From the NCBI RefSeq assembly GCF_002097715.1, contig NZ_CP020737.1:3286001-3350000 (forward strand): 64,000 nt of DNA, given 5' to 3'. The notes beneath the pieces were generated by a model. The model ran no database searches. It was not told where the DNA came from and saw only the letters and a list, made by a program, of their open reading frames with translations. Within the stretch, counting starts at the first letter, position 1. The number at the start of each line of letters is the position of its first letter. The stretch comes from Burkholderia ubonensis subsp. mesacidophila. GTDB taxonomy: Bacteria; Pseudomonadota; Gammaproteobacteria; Burkholderiales; Burkholderiaceae. Both the position numbers and the translations under genes were made by a program. Positions 20,700 through 29,607 of this stretch are shown one piece after another.

Positions 20700-23600
20700 T
20701 CAGTGGAACTCGCGGCTCGACGTGCGCAGGCCGCCGAGCAGCGGCGTCAGATCCTCGAAATGCTGCGCGACGAGGTGCCGCACGTCGCTCACGACCTGCC
20801 AGACGCCCGACGCCGCGAGCAGCCTCGAATCGAGCGTCTCGCGGCGCTGCCGCGCGAGCAGCTCGGGCCGGACGATCAGGTTCACGCAGCCCGTTTCGTC
20901 CTCGAGCGTCATGAACATCACGCCCTTCGCGGTGCCCGGCATCTGCCGCGCGATCACGAGCCCGCAGGCGCGCGCGAGCCGGCCGTCGGGGCGGTCGCGC
21001 AGCTCGGCCGCGGACGACAGCCGCCGCGTGCGCAGCGCGGGCCGCAGCAGCGCGACGGGGTGGCGGTTCAGCGTGAGGCCCGTCGTGTGGTAGTCGGCGA
21101 GGACGTCGTCGGCCTCCGACGGCGCGCCGAGCACGGGCATCTCCGCCTCGTCGATCGGCGCGGCCGCGAGCAGGTCGCGCTCCGGCGCCGCGGCAACGGC
21201 CTGCCACAGCGCATCGCGGCGATGGCCGGCGAGCGTCGCGAGCGCGTTCGCGGCGGCCAGCGCTTCGAGGTCGCGGCGCTCGAGCTGCGCGCGGCGGGCG
21301 AGCGCGTCGACGTTTTCGAACGGGCCGGCCGCGCGCGCGGCCTCGATCCGCCGCGCGGCCGCCTCGCCGAGACCGCGCACGAGCGACAGGCCGAGCCGCA
21401 CCGCGGGCCGGCCGTGCGGCGGCGCGTCGCCGGGCAGCGCTTCGAGCGAGGCTTCCCAGCCGCTGTGCGTCGCATCGGCCGGCAACACCGTCACGCCGTG
21501 ACGCTTCGCGTCCTGCACGAGCTGCGCGGGCGCGTAGAAGCCCATCGGCTGGCTGTTCAGCAGCGCGGCGAGGAAGATCTCGGGCTCGTGGCATTTGAGC
21601 CAGCTGCTCGCGTACACGAGATGCGCGAAGCTCGCCGCGTGGCTCTCCGGAAAACCGTAGTCGCCGAAGCCCTTGATCTGCTCGAATATCTGCTCGGCGA
21701 ATTCGGGCGGATAGTCGCGCTCCCGCATGCCGTCGACGATCTTGCGGTGATATTGCTCGAGATTGCCCTTGCGCTTCCACGCGGCCATCGCGCGCCGCAG
21801 CTCGTCGGCCTCGCCGGGCGTGAAGCCGGCCGCGATCATCGCGATCTGCATCACCTGTTCCTGGAAGATCGGCACGCCTTTCGTGCGTTCGAGCGCGGGC
21901 TTCAGGTCCTCCTTCGGATAGCTGACTTTCTCGATCCCCTGCCGCCGCTTCAGGTACGGATGCACGGCGCCGCCCTGGATCGGCCCCGGCCGCACGATCG
22001 CGACCTCGATCACGAGGTCGTAATAGTCGCGCGGCCTCAGGCGCGGCAGCATCGACATCTGCGCGCGAGATTCGATCTGGAACACGCCGACCGTGTCGGC
22101 GCGACAGATCATGTCGTAGGTCGCTTCGTCATCCTGCGGAATGTCGTCCATCCCGAACGGCTTGCCGTCAGGCCTGTCGTCGTCGGGCCGGCCGGCCCGC
22201 TTCGGCGGCCCGCGCCACGCGGTGACCATGTCGAACGCGCGATGCAGCGCCGACAGCATGCCGAGCGCCAGCACGTCGACCTTCATCAGCTTGAGCGATT
22301 CGAGATCGTCCTTGTCCCACTGGATCACGCGCCGCCCGTCCATCGCCGCGTTCTCGACGGGCACGAGCCGCGTGAGCTTGCCGCGGCTGATCACGAAACC
22401 GCCCGAGTGCTGCGACAGATGGCGTGGAAAATTGAGCAGCCGGGCGGCAAGCTCGGCCCATGCCTGAATGATGGGCGCGCCGGGATCGAGGTCGACCGAC
22501 GCGAATTGCTGCAGCAGGTCGCGGCTGCCGTCGAACCAGCGATGCCCTTTCGCGACGCGCTCGATCAGCATCGGATCGACGCCGAGCGCCTTGCCGGTCT
22601 CGCGCAACGCGCCGCGCGGACGGTAGGTCGATACGGCGGCGGCGAGCGCGGCACGGTCGTGACCGTATTTCTTGTACAGATACTGGATGACTTCCTCGCG
22701 CCGCTGGTGCTCGAAGTCGACGTCGATGTCGGGCGGCTCGCCGCGCTCGCGGCTGATGAAGCGTTCGAACAGCAGCGTGCTGCGCTCCGGATCCACCTCG
22801 GTGACGCCGAGGCAGTAGCAGACCACCGAATTCGCCGCCGAGCCCCGCCCCTGGCACAGGATGTTCCGGCTGCGCGCATAGGTGACGACGTCGTAGACCG
22901 TCAGGAAGAACGGCTCGTATTTCAGGTCCTCGATCAGTTCGAGTTCGTGCTCGATCAGCTTCACCACCTTCTCCGGCACGCCGTGCGGATAACGCCGGTG
23001 CGCGCCCGCCCAGGTTTCCTGCTCCAGGTAGCTGGCCGGCGTGTGTCCGTCCGGCACGAGCTCGAGCGGATACTCGTAGCGCAGTTCGTCGAGCGAGAAG
23101 CCGCACGTATCGAGCATCGCGCACGTCTGCGCGATCTCGTCCGACGAGAACAGCTGCGCGATCCGCTGCCGCGAACGCAGATGCTGCTCCGCGTTCGGCG
23201 CGAGCGCATAGCCGCACTCCGAGATCGGCATCCGGTGCCGGATCGCCGTCATCGCATCCTGCAGCGGCTTGCACGAGCGCTTGTGCATCGTCACGTCGCC
23301 GAGCGCGACGATACGCACGCCGCGCCGCTCGCCCGCCGCACGAATCTCCTCGCGCTGCGCACCGTCCAGCGCGCGCTGCAACTGCACGAGCCCGAGCCGC
23401 GCACGCTCGCCGAACGTTGAACGAAACCACGCGACCTGCGCATCGAGCACGTCGGCACGCACCGGATACGCGGGGACAAGAATCGCAAAGCAGTCGGGCA
23501 TCCCGCGCAGGTGCGCGAATTCCCCGGGCGGCGCCGACAGCATCCGCGACGTCAGCCGGTACGTGCCCTTCGGCGCGTTCATGCGCCGCCACGAGATCAG

Positions 23601-23930
23601 CTCGGACAGGTTGCCGTAACCCTCGCGGTTCTGCGCGAGCAGCACGAGCCCGAACGCGCCGGGGCCCGGATCGTGACCGGGTGCGACTTCATCGGGCGTC
23701 ACGTCGAAGTACGCGCCGACGATCAGCGGCAGCCCTTTCGCCTTCGCCGCGACGTGCATCCGCGGCGCACCTGCGAGCGAGCATTCGTCGGTGATCGCGA
23801 TCCCGCGATAGCCAAGCTCGACCGCCCGCTCGACCAGTTCCTCCGCATGCGACGCGCCATGCAGGAACGAGAAATTCGAGCGGCAGAACAGCTCCGCGTA
23901 ATCGGGCAGCAACGTGTATTCCGTAGCCAT
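20700..23930 (-). CDS. dnaE2: Error-prone DNA polymerase DnaE2 (ImuC)
   Basis: A 1076-residue C-family alpha subunit for SOS-induced translesion synthesis. It has the N-terminal PHP domain (YAELFCRSNFSFLHGASHAE), the polymerase core with GRGSAANSVVCYCLG and PDIDVDFEH carrying the catalytic aspartates, the QEQVMQIAMIAAGFTPGEAD segment, a helix-hairpin-helix region and an OB fold near the end. It is about 90 residues shorter than replicative DnaE and lacks its tau-binding tail, as expected for DnaE2. ATG 23930 follows imuB after 6 bp. It acts with ImuA/ImuB and the beta clamp, and is SOS-controlled through the box at 26073. Confidence 0.96.
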   Translation of the reverse strand: MATEYTLLPDYAELFCRSNFSFLHGASHAEELVERAVELGYRGIAITDECSLAGAPRMHVAAKAKGLPLIVGAYFDVTPDEVAPGHDPGPGAFGLVLLAQNREGYGNLSELISWRRMNAPKGTYRLTSRMLSAPPGEFAHLRGMPDCFAILVPAYPVRADVLDAQVAWFRSTFGERARLGLVQLQRALDGAQREEIRAAGERRGVRIVALGDVTMHKRSCKPLQDAMTAIRHRMPISECGYALAPNAEQHLRSRQRIAQLFSSDEIAQTCAMLDTCGFSLDELRYEYPLELVPDGHTPASYLEQETWAGAHRRYPHGVPEKVVKLIEHELELIEDLKYEPFFLTVYDVVTYARSRNILCQGRGSAANSVVCYCLGVTEVDPERSTLLFERFISRERGEPPDIDVDFEHQRREEVIQYLYKKYGHDRAALAAAVSTYRPRGALRETGKALGVDPMLIERVAKGHRWFDGSRDLLQQFASVDLDPGAPIIQAWAELAARLLNFPRHLSQHSGGFVISRGKLTRLVPVENAAMDGRRVIQWDKDDLESLKLMKVDVLALGMLSALHRAFDMVTAWRGPPKRAGRPDDDRPDGKPFGMDDIPQDDEATYDMICRADTVGVFQIESRAQMSMLPRLRPRDYYDLVIEVAIVRPGPIQGGAVHPYLKRRQGIEKVSYPKEDLKPALERTKGVPIFQEQVMQIAMIAAGFTPGEADELRRAMAAWKRKGNLEQYHRKIVDGMRERDYPPEFAEQIFEQIKGFGDYGFPESHAASFAHLVYASSWLKCHEPEIFLAALLNSQPMGFYAPAQLVQDAKRHGVTVLPADATHSGWEASLEALPGDAPPHGRPAVRLGLSLVRGLGEAAARRIEAARAAGPFENVDALARRAQLERRDLEALAAANALATLAGHRRDALWQAVAAAPERDLLAAAPIDEAEMPVLGAPSEADDVLADYHTTGLTLNRHPVALLRPALRTRRLSSAAELRDRPDGRLARACGLVIARQMPGTAKGVMFMTLEDETGCVNLIVRPELLARQRRETLDSRLLAASGVWQVVSDVRHLVAQHFEDLTPLLGGLRTSSREFH

Positions 23931-23936
23931 CGCCGC

Positions 23937-25415
23937 TCACCCGAACAGGCCGTGCAGGAACCAGCGCGGCTCGGACTGGCTCCCCGAGCGTTCCTTGAAT
24001 ACCCAGTAGCACGCGCCAACCTCGTCCTGCGCGACGTAGTAATCGCGTGCAGCCAATTGACCATCGAACCACCCGGCCTCGATCCGCTCGGGCGACGACA
24101 TCATCCGGAGCGGCGTATGGAATACCGGCCGGTTCTCGCGCATCAGCAGCGGCTGCGGCTCGGCCAGCAGCCACGCGGGACGCGGCGGCGCGGCGGGCGG
24201 ACCGGCGGCCGGCCGGCCCGCCGGCGCATCGAGCGGCAGCCAGCGGTTCGCGGCCTCGGGCCGGTAATCGGCGACGGGCGCCGCGCGCAGCACGTTGTCC
24301 GTGCCGAGCCGCGCGACCAGCAGCTCGATGAGCCGCGCGCGCGCCTCGCGCGTGCCGCCCGGCTCGGGAAAGAGATCGTCGGCCGGCGGCGCGACCGACT
24401 CGACGCGCGTGGCCGTCAGGCGCACCGCGATCACCGCGGCGGGCAGCTCGACACGCGCGAGCCGCTCGCCGAGCAGCCGCATGAAGTGCGCCTCGTCGCG
24501 CGCGGGCTCCGCGAACGCGAGCTCGAGCGACGTCGGCGGCACCGCCTGGCGGCCGCGCTCGTGCTCGAGGCCGAACGTCATCGCGGCCAGCGACAGTTGC
24601 CGCGCGGCGAGCCAGCCGCACAGCTGCACGACGAGCCGCCGCGCGACGAACAGCACGGCCTCCGCGTATTCGACGCGCTCCGGCAATTCGAGCCGCGCAT
24701 CGAACACCGGCGGCACCGGCATCCACGCGAGCGGCTCGACGGCGTCGCCGTATGCGCGATCGAGCGCGGCCAGCAGCGCAGGACCGCAGCGGCGCTGCAG
24801 CCCCGCGCGCGGCAGGCGGCGCAGATCGGCCAGCGTGCGGCAGCCCAGGCCGTCGAACCAGCCCGCGTACGGGCGCGCGTCGGGCAGCAGTTCGCACGGC
24901 AGCGCATCGAGCGCGCGGACGAGCGACGCTTGGCCGGCCACCCGACGCCGGCTGCGCGAGCGGGCCGGCACGCGCGCGAGCAGCCACGCCCCACGCCCGG
25001 TCGGCGCGGCGGACAGGCGCGCGGCATAACCGAGCGCCGCGAGCGTCGCGCGCACCTGGCGGCACAGCGACGGCAGGCCGCCGAACAGGCGCAGGCTCGG
25101 GCCGACGTCGACGACGAGTGTCGCTTCGTCGTCGAGCGCGACGCACGGCGAAAAGCGCAGCAGCGCAAGCGCGACCGCGCGCAGCGCATCGGCCTCGCGC
25201 GCCGGATCGCGCTCGACGAGCTGCGTGTCGGGCGCGAGCGTCAGCACGCCGCCGCGCTTCATGCCCGCGCGCACGCCCTGCTTGCGCGCGGCCGCGTCGG
25301 CGATCAGCACGACGCCCTGCTCGAGCACCGCACGGCCGGCGTCGCCGTCAGCCGGCGGCGGCGCGCACACGTCGAGCGGCAGACGCGGCAGATGAATGCC
25401 GAGCAAGACGCGCAT
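23937..25415 (-). CDS. imuB: ImuB, Y-family polymerase-like protein (catalytically inactive)
   Basis: A 492-residue Y-family protein that acts as hub of the mutasome, linking ImuA, DnaE2 and the beta clamp. The start MRVLLGIHLPRLPLDV shows the family strand but lacks the aspartate that follows it in true polymerases (IDMD motif), consistent with inactive ImuB. The palm/finger region, the HhH segment (WFDGLGCRTLADLRRLPRAG) and the little-finger domain are visible. It overlaps imuA by 68 bp and precedes dnaE2 by 6 bp, so the three are one SOS operon. Confidence 0.93.
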   Translation of the reverse strand: MRVLLGIHLPRLPLDVCAPPPADGDAGRAVLEQGVVLIADAAARKQGVRAGMKRGGVLTLAPDTQLVERDPAREADALRAVALALLRFSPCVALDDEATLVVDVGPSLRLFGGLPSLCRQVRATLAALGYAARLSAAPTGRGAWLLARVPARSRSRRRVAGQASLVRALDALPCELLPDARPYAGWFDGLGCRTLADLRRLPRAGLQRRCGPALLAALDRAYGDAVEPLAWMPVPPVFDARLELPERVEYAEAVLFVARRLVVQLCGWLAARQLSLAAMTFGLEHERGRQAVPPTSLELAFAEPARDEAHFMRLLGERLARVELPAAVIAVRLTATRVESVAPPADDLFPEPGGTREARARLIELLVARLGTDNVLRAAPVADYRPEAANRWLPLDAPAGRPAAGPPAAPPRPAWLLAEPQPLLMRENRPVFHTPLRMMSSPERIEAGWFDGQLAARDYYVAQDEVGACYWVFKERSGSQSEPRWFLHGLFG

Positions 25416-26058
25416 AGCGGCTCTCCACGATGGGCGACGGCAGATCGAGCTCGAGCAGCTCGCTGCGCACGGGGCCGCGGCGCTTGACGATCTCGACCGC
25501 CACGCCGCCCGGCGCGGGATGCAGCGCGAGGCGCAGCACCGCGGGCGACGGCTGCCGCGCGGCCGACAGCGGGCGCAGCATCACGAACAGCGTGTCGCCG
25601 CCGCGCGCGGCGGCGAGATGCAGGCGCCGCAGCACGTCGGGCCGCGCGTCCGGCTGCCACAACAGGAGCGCGCCGCAACAGCCCGTCTTGAGCGCCTGCT
25701 CGGCCGCCCACAGCGCGTCCGCGCGGCTGCCGGCGCGCAGCCACAGCAGCGCGTCGGACGGCACGCCGAGACTCGCGAGCGCGCTCGCGTGCGGCGGCTG
25801 CGGCGGCGCGACGAGCGCGAGCGGCCGCTTGCCGCCGACTGCGCGCGCGAGCGCCGGCGCGAGCAGCCGCATCTCGCCGCAGCCCGGCTGCGCGGCCAGC
25901 AGTTCGACGAGGCCGCCGACCGGCCAGCCGCCGCCCGGCAGCTCGGCCGACAGCGCCGCGAAACCGGTATCGATCGTGCGCGGACCGCCGCGCGCAAGCT
26001 GCGAACCGCGCCAGAGCGTCGGATGCAGGGATTCGGGAGAAATGGAGGATGCGAGCAT
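25348..26058 (-). CDS. imuA: ImuA, SOS mutagenesis accessory protein (RecA/SulA-like)
   Basis: A 236-residue first gene of the imuA-imuB-dnaE2 cassette. It has a RecA-like fold start (IDTGFAALSAELPGGGWPVGGLVELL) without a canonical Walker A lysine, then RLLAPALARAVGGKRPLALV, matching ImuA proteins of proteobacteria. It is needed for damage-induced mutagenesis through contact with RecA and ImuB. ATG 26058 is preferred; GTG 26070 would start only 2 bp from the LexA box and is less likely. The start codon lies 15 bp from the LexA site at 26073-26088. Confidence 0.9.
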   Translation of the reverse strand: MLASSISPESLHPTLWRGSQLARGGPRTIDTGFAALSAELPGGGWPVGGLVELLAAQPGCGEMRLLAPALARAVGGKRPLALVAPPQPPHASALASLGVPSDALLWLRAGSRADALWAAEQALKTGCCGALLLWQPDARPDVLRRLHLAAARGGDTLFVMLRPLSAARQPSPAVLRLALHPAPGGVAVEIVKRRGPVRSELLELDLPSPIVESRYARLARHSSAASAARRVRAAAG

Positions 26059-26072
26059 GACGCCACCCACAA

Positions 26073-26088
26073 CTGTATGGATATACAG
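26073..26088 (-). promoter_or_regulatory. LexA (SOS) box of the imuA-imuB-dnaE2 operon
   Basis: CTGT-ATGGATAT-ACAG matches the CTGT-N8-ACAG consensus exactly. On the minus strand a TATACT -10-like hexamer overlaps its upstream edge, so LexA would block polymerase. Confidence 0.92.
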
Positions 26089-26223
26089 TATATGGCAATG
26101 CTCGCGCGCCGCACAGCGTCGGCGCGAAACCGGCCTTTCGTCAGAGGAGAAGACGGATCGATAGACCGGCCGACGCAGCGGCGCCTCCCGCGCCGCACCC
26201 GCCGGCCAGCCAACGGCTACGCG

Positions 26224-27018
26224 TCAGCCAAGCAGCAGCGCATCGTCGTCGAGCTGCTCGTGCCGCACCCTCTCGAACATCTGCAGCAGGTCCGGCACGT
26301 CGAGCCCCTTGCGCGCATCGCCCGACACGTCGAGCACGACCTGCCCCTGGTGCAGCATCACCGTGCGGTCGCCGTAGTCGAGCGCCTGCCGCATGCTGTG
26401 CGTGACCATCATCGTCGTCAGCCGGCTCTCGGCGACGATGCGCGCGGTCAGCTCCAGCACGAACGCGGCCGTCTTCGGGTCGAGCGCGGCCGTATGCTCG
26501 TCGAGCAGCAGGATCCGCGACGGCCGCAGCGACGCCATCAACAGGCTCACCGCCTGCCGCTGCCCGCCGGACAACAGCCCGATCCGGTCGGTCAGCCGGT
26601 TCTCGAGGCCGAGATTGAGCAGCCGCAGCTTGTCGCGGAACAGCTCGCGCGACGCTCGATCGAGCGCGGCCCTGAAGCCGCGCCGCCCGCCGCGCGCCAT
26701 CGCGAGCGCCATGTTCTCCTCGATCGTCAGCGCCTCGCAGGTGCCGGCCATCGGGTCCTGGAACACGCGCGCGACGAGGTGCGCACGGTCCCACGCGGGC
26801 TGGCGCGTGACGTCCGCGCCGTCGATCGCGATGCGGCCCGCGTCGACCGTCTGGTCGCCGCTGATCGCGTTGAGGAAGGTCGACTTGCCCGCGCCGTTCG
26901 AGCCGATCACCGCGACGAACTGGCCGTCCGGAATGTCGAGCGACAGCCCGCGCAGCGCACGCGTCTCGATCGGCGTGCCGGGATTGAACGTGAGTTTCAG
27001 GTCTTGTGCGGACAGCAT
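26224..27018 (-). CDS. ABC transporter ATP-binding protein (TrpX/DUF534-type importer)
   Basis: A 264-residue nucleotide-binding subunit: Walker A GSNGAGKST, Q-loop ARVFQDP, signature LLSGGQRQAVSLLMASL, Walker B RILLLDEHTAALD and the H-loop VTHSM. Followed on the same strand by no further gene. It is preceded by its permease (gap 1 bp) and, further up, by the substrate-binding protein. The signature and the QDP Q-loop resemble the branched-chain amino-acid/tryptophan-type exporter-like importers of the YtrE/TrpZ group. The substrate cannot be deduced from this subunit. Confidence 0.9.
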   Translation of the reverse strand: MLSAQDLKLTFNPGTPIETRALRGLSLDIPDGQFVAVIGSNGAGKSTFLNAISGDQTVDAGRIAIDGADVTRQPAWDRAHLVARVFQDPMAGTCEALTIEENMALAMARGGRRGFRAALDRASRELFRDKLRLLNLGLENRLTDRIGLLSGGQRQAVSLLMASLRPSRILLLDEHTAALDPKTAAFVLELTARIVAESRLTTMMVTHSMRQALDYGDRTVMLHQGQVVLDVSGDARKGLDVPDLLQMFERVRHEQLDDDALLLG

Positions 27019-27019
27019 G

Positions 27020-27916
27020 TCATGCCCCTCCGTTCTTGCGCGCGAACAGCTTCTTGCGCGTCGCCGGCAGCACCAGCGCGATCGTGACGAGCGCGGCGGT
27101 CACGAGGTTCAGGTCCTGCGCCTTCAGGCCGATGAATTCGCTGTTCAGCGCCAGCGCGATGAAGAAGCGGTAGACGATCGCGCCGAGCACGACCGCGAGC
27201 GTCGTCAGCACCAGCCGGCGCGCGGGCAGCAGCGTCTCGCCGATGATCACCGCGGCCAGCCCGATCACGATCGTGCCGATCCCCATCGAGATGTCCGCGC
27301 CGCCCTGCGTCTGAGCGAAGAGGGCCCCCGCGAGCGCGACGAGCGCGTTCGACAGCGCCATTCCGGCGAGCGTCGCGCGGCCGGTGGCGATGCCCTGCGC
27401 GCGCGCCATCCGCGGGTTCGCGCCGGTCGCGCGCATCGCGAGGCCGAGCTGCGACGAGAAGAACCAGTCGAGGCCGAGCTTCGCGACCACGACGACGATC
27501 GCGAGCAGCGCCGGGCGCAGCACGTAGTCGGGCAGCCACGCCGGCTGCAGCAGGGTGAAGATCGTCGGCTCGGTGATGAGCGGCACGTTCGGCCGGCCCA
27601 TGATCCGCAGGTTCACCGAATAGAGCGCGATCATCATCAGGATGCTGGCGAGCAGGTCCATGATCTTCAGGCGCACGTTGAGCCAGCCGGTGACGAAGCC
27701 GGCCACGGCGCCCGCGACGATCGCAAAGCCGGTCGCCGCGAACGGGTCGAAGCCGGCCGAGATCAGCGTCGCGGCCACCGCGCCGCCGAGCGGGAAGCTG
27801 CCGTCGACGGTCAGGTCGGGAAAGTTGAGGATGCGAAACGAGATCAGCACCCCGAGCGCGACGAGGCTGAAGATCAGGCCGATCTCCAGTGCGCCCAGAA
27901 ACGAGAACAGAGACAT
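27020..27916 (-). CDS. ABC transporter permease (LivH/TrpY-like)
   Basis: A 298-residue permease with about eight to nine hydrophobic spans. It starts MSLFSFLGALEIGLIFSLVA and has the LNFPDLTVDGSFPLGGAVAA segment typical of the permease family paired with DUF534 binding proteins, and LGLAMRATGANPRMARAQGI as the coupling-loop region. The single permease gene implies a homodimer. It abuts the ATPase gene (1-bp gap), so the two are cotranslated. Substrate unknown; aromatic amino acids are one possibility from family knowledge (TrpXYZ). Confidence 0.9.
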   Translation of the reverse strand: MSLFSFLGALEIGLIFSLVALGVLISFRILNFPDLTVDGSFPLGGAVAATLISAGFDPFAATGFAIVAGAVAGFVTGWLNVRLKIMDLLASILMMIALYSVNLRIMGRPNVPLITEPTIFTLLQPAWLPDYVLRPALLAIVVVVAKLGLDWFFSSQLGLAMRATGANPRMARAQGIATGRATLAGMALSNALVALAGALFAQTQGGADISMGIGTIVIGLAAVIIGETLLPARRLVLTTLAVVLGAIVYRFFIALALNSEFIGLKAQDLNLVTAALVTIALVLPATRKKLFARKNGGA

Positions 27917-27973
27917 GATGGGGAAATCCTGTTGCTTCCCGGCCGGACGGATGCGGCCGGGCGAAGCGAACGA

Positions 27974-27993
27974 GCGGCCCCGGTAAGGGCCGC
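27974..27993. other. Intercistronic hairpin between binding-protein and permease genes
   Basis: GCGGCCC (27974-27980) pairs with GGGCCGC (27987-27993) across a 6-nt loop. No T-tract follows. It may stabilise the highly expressed binding-protein message or lower permease expression. Confidence 0.5.
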
Positions 27994-28058
27994 CCGTCCG
28001 GCGGTTTCGTTCAGGCCCGGGTCGGGGCCTTCAAGCGCGGTGCACAGCCGGCCGCGGC

Positions 28059-29024
28059 TTACTTGATGACCGTCTTCGCGTCCTTGACGAGATCCTGCGA
28101 CAGCGTCACGCCCTGCTTCGCGGCCGCCCCCGTGTTCACGAACAGCTCGAGGTTGCTGCTCGTCTCCGACGCGATCGCGCCCGGCTTCTCGCCCTTCAGG
28201 ATGCGCGCGACGACCTTGCCGGTCTGCCGGCCGAGATCGCCGTAGTTGATGCCGAGCGCCGCGATGCCGCCGCGCTTCACGCTGTCGGTGTCGCCCGCGA
28301 CGAGCGGGATCTTCGCTTCGTTCGCGACCTTCACGAGCGCTTCGTACGCGGACACGACGTTGTTGTCGGTGTTCGTGTAGATCACGTCGACCTTGCCGAT
28401 CAGGCTTTTCGCGGCCGGGCCGATGTCGACGGTGCGCGGCGCGGCCGCTCCCTTGAGCGTCATCCCCTGCTTCGCGAGGATCTCCTGGAGCGCCTTCACG
28501 ACGACGACCGAATTCGCTTCGCCCGGGTTGTAGACCATGCCGACCGTCTTCGCCTTCGGCACCACGCGCTTGATCAGCGCGACCTGGCGGTCGAGCGGCA
28601 GCTTGTCGGACACGCCCGTCACGTTGGTGCCCGTCGGGCCCCAGCCCTTCACGAGCTGTGCGGCGACCGGGTCGGTGACGCCCGAGTAGACGACCGGCAC
28701 GCTCTTCGTCGACGCGACGACCGCCTGCGCGGCCGGCGTCGCGATCGCGACGATCACGTCGGGCTGGTCGCCGACGAACTTGCGCGCGATCTGCGCGGCG
28801 GTGCCCGTGTTGCCCTGCGCGCTCTGGTATTCCCACTTGAGCTTGTCGTCGCCGAAGCCTTCGGCCTTCAGTTCCGCGCGCACGCCGTCGCGGATCGCGT
28901 CGAGCGCCGGGTGATCGACGATCGACAGCACCTTGACGGTCTGCGCGTGCGCGGCGCCGGCCAGCGCCAGCGCGGCAACGCCGGCCGTGATCGAACGGAT
29001 CGCGAAAGTCTTGAAACGCTTCAT
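28059..29024 (-). CDS. ABC transporter periplasmic substrate-binding protein (TrpX/DUF534 family)
   Basis: A 321-residue precursor with a Sec signal peptide (MKRFKTFAIRSITAGVAALA..., cut after AHA). The mature part has the two-lobed periplasmic fold: KVLSIVDHPALDAIRDGVRAEL, AAQIARKFVGDQPDVIVAIATP, VVYSGVTDP, TVGMVYNPGEANS and VDVIYTNTDNNVVSAYEALV are the family blocks. Relatives bind tryptophan or other hydrophobic amino acids, but the ligand here is not established. Start 29024 is preceded by GGGGAG; the upstream extension to 29238 is not coding. It heads a three-gene operon. Confidence 0.9.
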   Translation of the reverse strand: MKRFKTFAIRSITAGVAALALAGAAHAQTVKVLSIVDHPALDAIRDGVRAELKAEGFGDDKLKWEYQSAQGNTGTAAQIARKFVGDQPDVIVAIATPAAQAVVASTKSVPVVYSGVTDPVAAQLVKGWGPTGTNVTGVSDKLPLDRQVALIKRVVPKAKTVGMVYNPGEANSVVVVKALQEILAKQGMTLKGAAAPRTVDIGPAAKSLIGKVDVIYTNTDNNVVSAYEALVKVANEAKIPLVAGDTDSVKRGGIAALGINYGDLGRQTGKVVARILKGEKPGAIASETSSNLELFVNTGAAAKQGVTLSQDLVKDAKTVIK

Positions 29025-29236
29025 GAATGTGTCTCCCCGTATTCTCGGTTCTGGTTGAGGGTGTCTCCGCCGCGGCCGGCGCCCCTGCAACGGTGCGCGG
29101 CGGCGAAAGCGAGCATACCATTTCCGCAGACCACTTCCTGACCGTCCGCTTACGCACGCCGGGGCGGCATGGCCGCCGGATGAAGCGGCGCCGATGCGCT
29201 ATGCTGGTTGCAGCTATCCGACCGACGGGAGGCAGC

Positions 29237-29539
29237 ATGTCGTGGACTGTTCGCTCGCTCGCCAGCGTCGCACTGGCGATGCCGGCCGCCGCGTTCGCGC
29301 TGACCGACGGCTACGCGCAATACGACGAATGCGTGCTGCAGTCGTTGCGCGACAGCTGGAACCCCGCGGCGGCGCGCCTGATCCGGCAGTCCTGCGACGC
29401 GCTCTACCTCAACAACGCAATGCTGCTGCCGCGCGAAAGGCGGTATTACGAATGCATCCTGCAGTCGCTGCCCGGCGTGCGGGACAACGTCGCGATCCGG
29501 GAGATCCTGACGATCTGCTCGCGGCGCGGCGAGATGTGA
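29237..29539 (+). CDS. Small exported four-cysteine protein with internal duplication
   Basis: A 100-residue protein with a signal peptide (MSWTVRSLASVALAMPAAAFA) and a mature part built from two copies of C-[VI]-L-Q-S-L-x15-C. The cysteines at 32, 53, 73 and 94 have identical 20-residue gaps inside each copy. This pattern suggests two CX20C helical hairpins, each closed by a disulfide in the periplasm. It resembles small four-cysteine proteins of proteobacteria (VF_A0006-like, from memory), whose function is unknown. ATG 29237 has GGGAGG 4 nt upstream. It is transcribed divergently from the ABC operon. Confidence 0.75.
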   Translation: MSWTVRSLASVALAMPAAAFALTDGYAQYDECVLQSLRDSWNPAAARLIRQSCDALYLNNAMLLPRERRYYECILQSLPGVRDNVAIREILTICSRRGEM

Positions 29540-29607
29540 GCCGGCCTCGCCAATGAAAAGGGGCTGCGCGATGCAGCCGTCAGGTCGTAGACAAACCCGG
29601 TGAGCAG

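Noticed and set aside
20505..23420. 971-codon open frame opposite dnaE2
   Set aside because: Antisense to a well-conserved polymerase gene; low-complexity Arg/His-rich protein.
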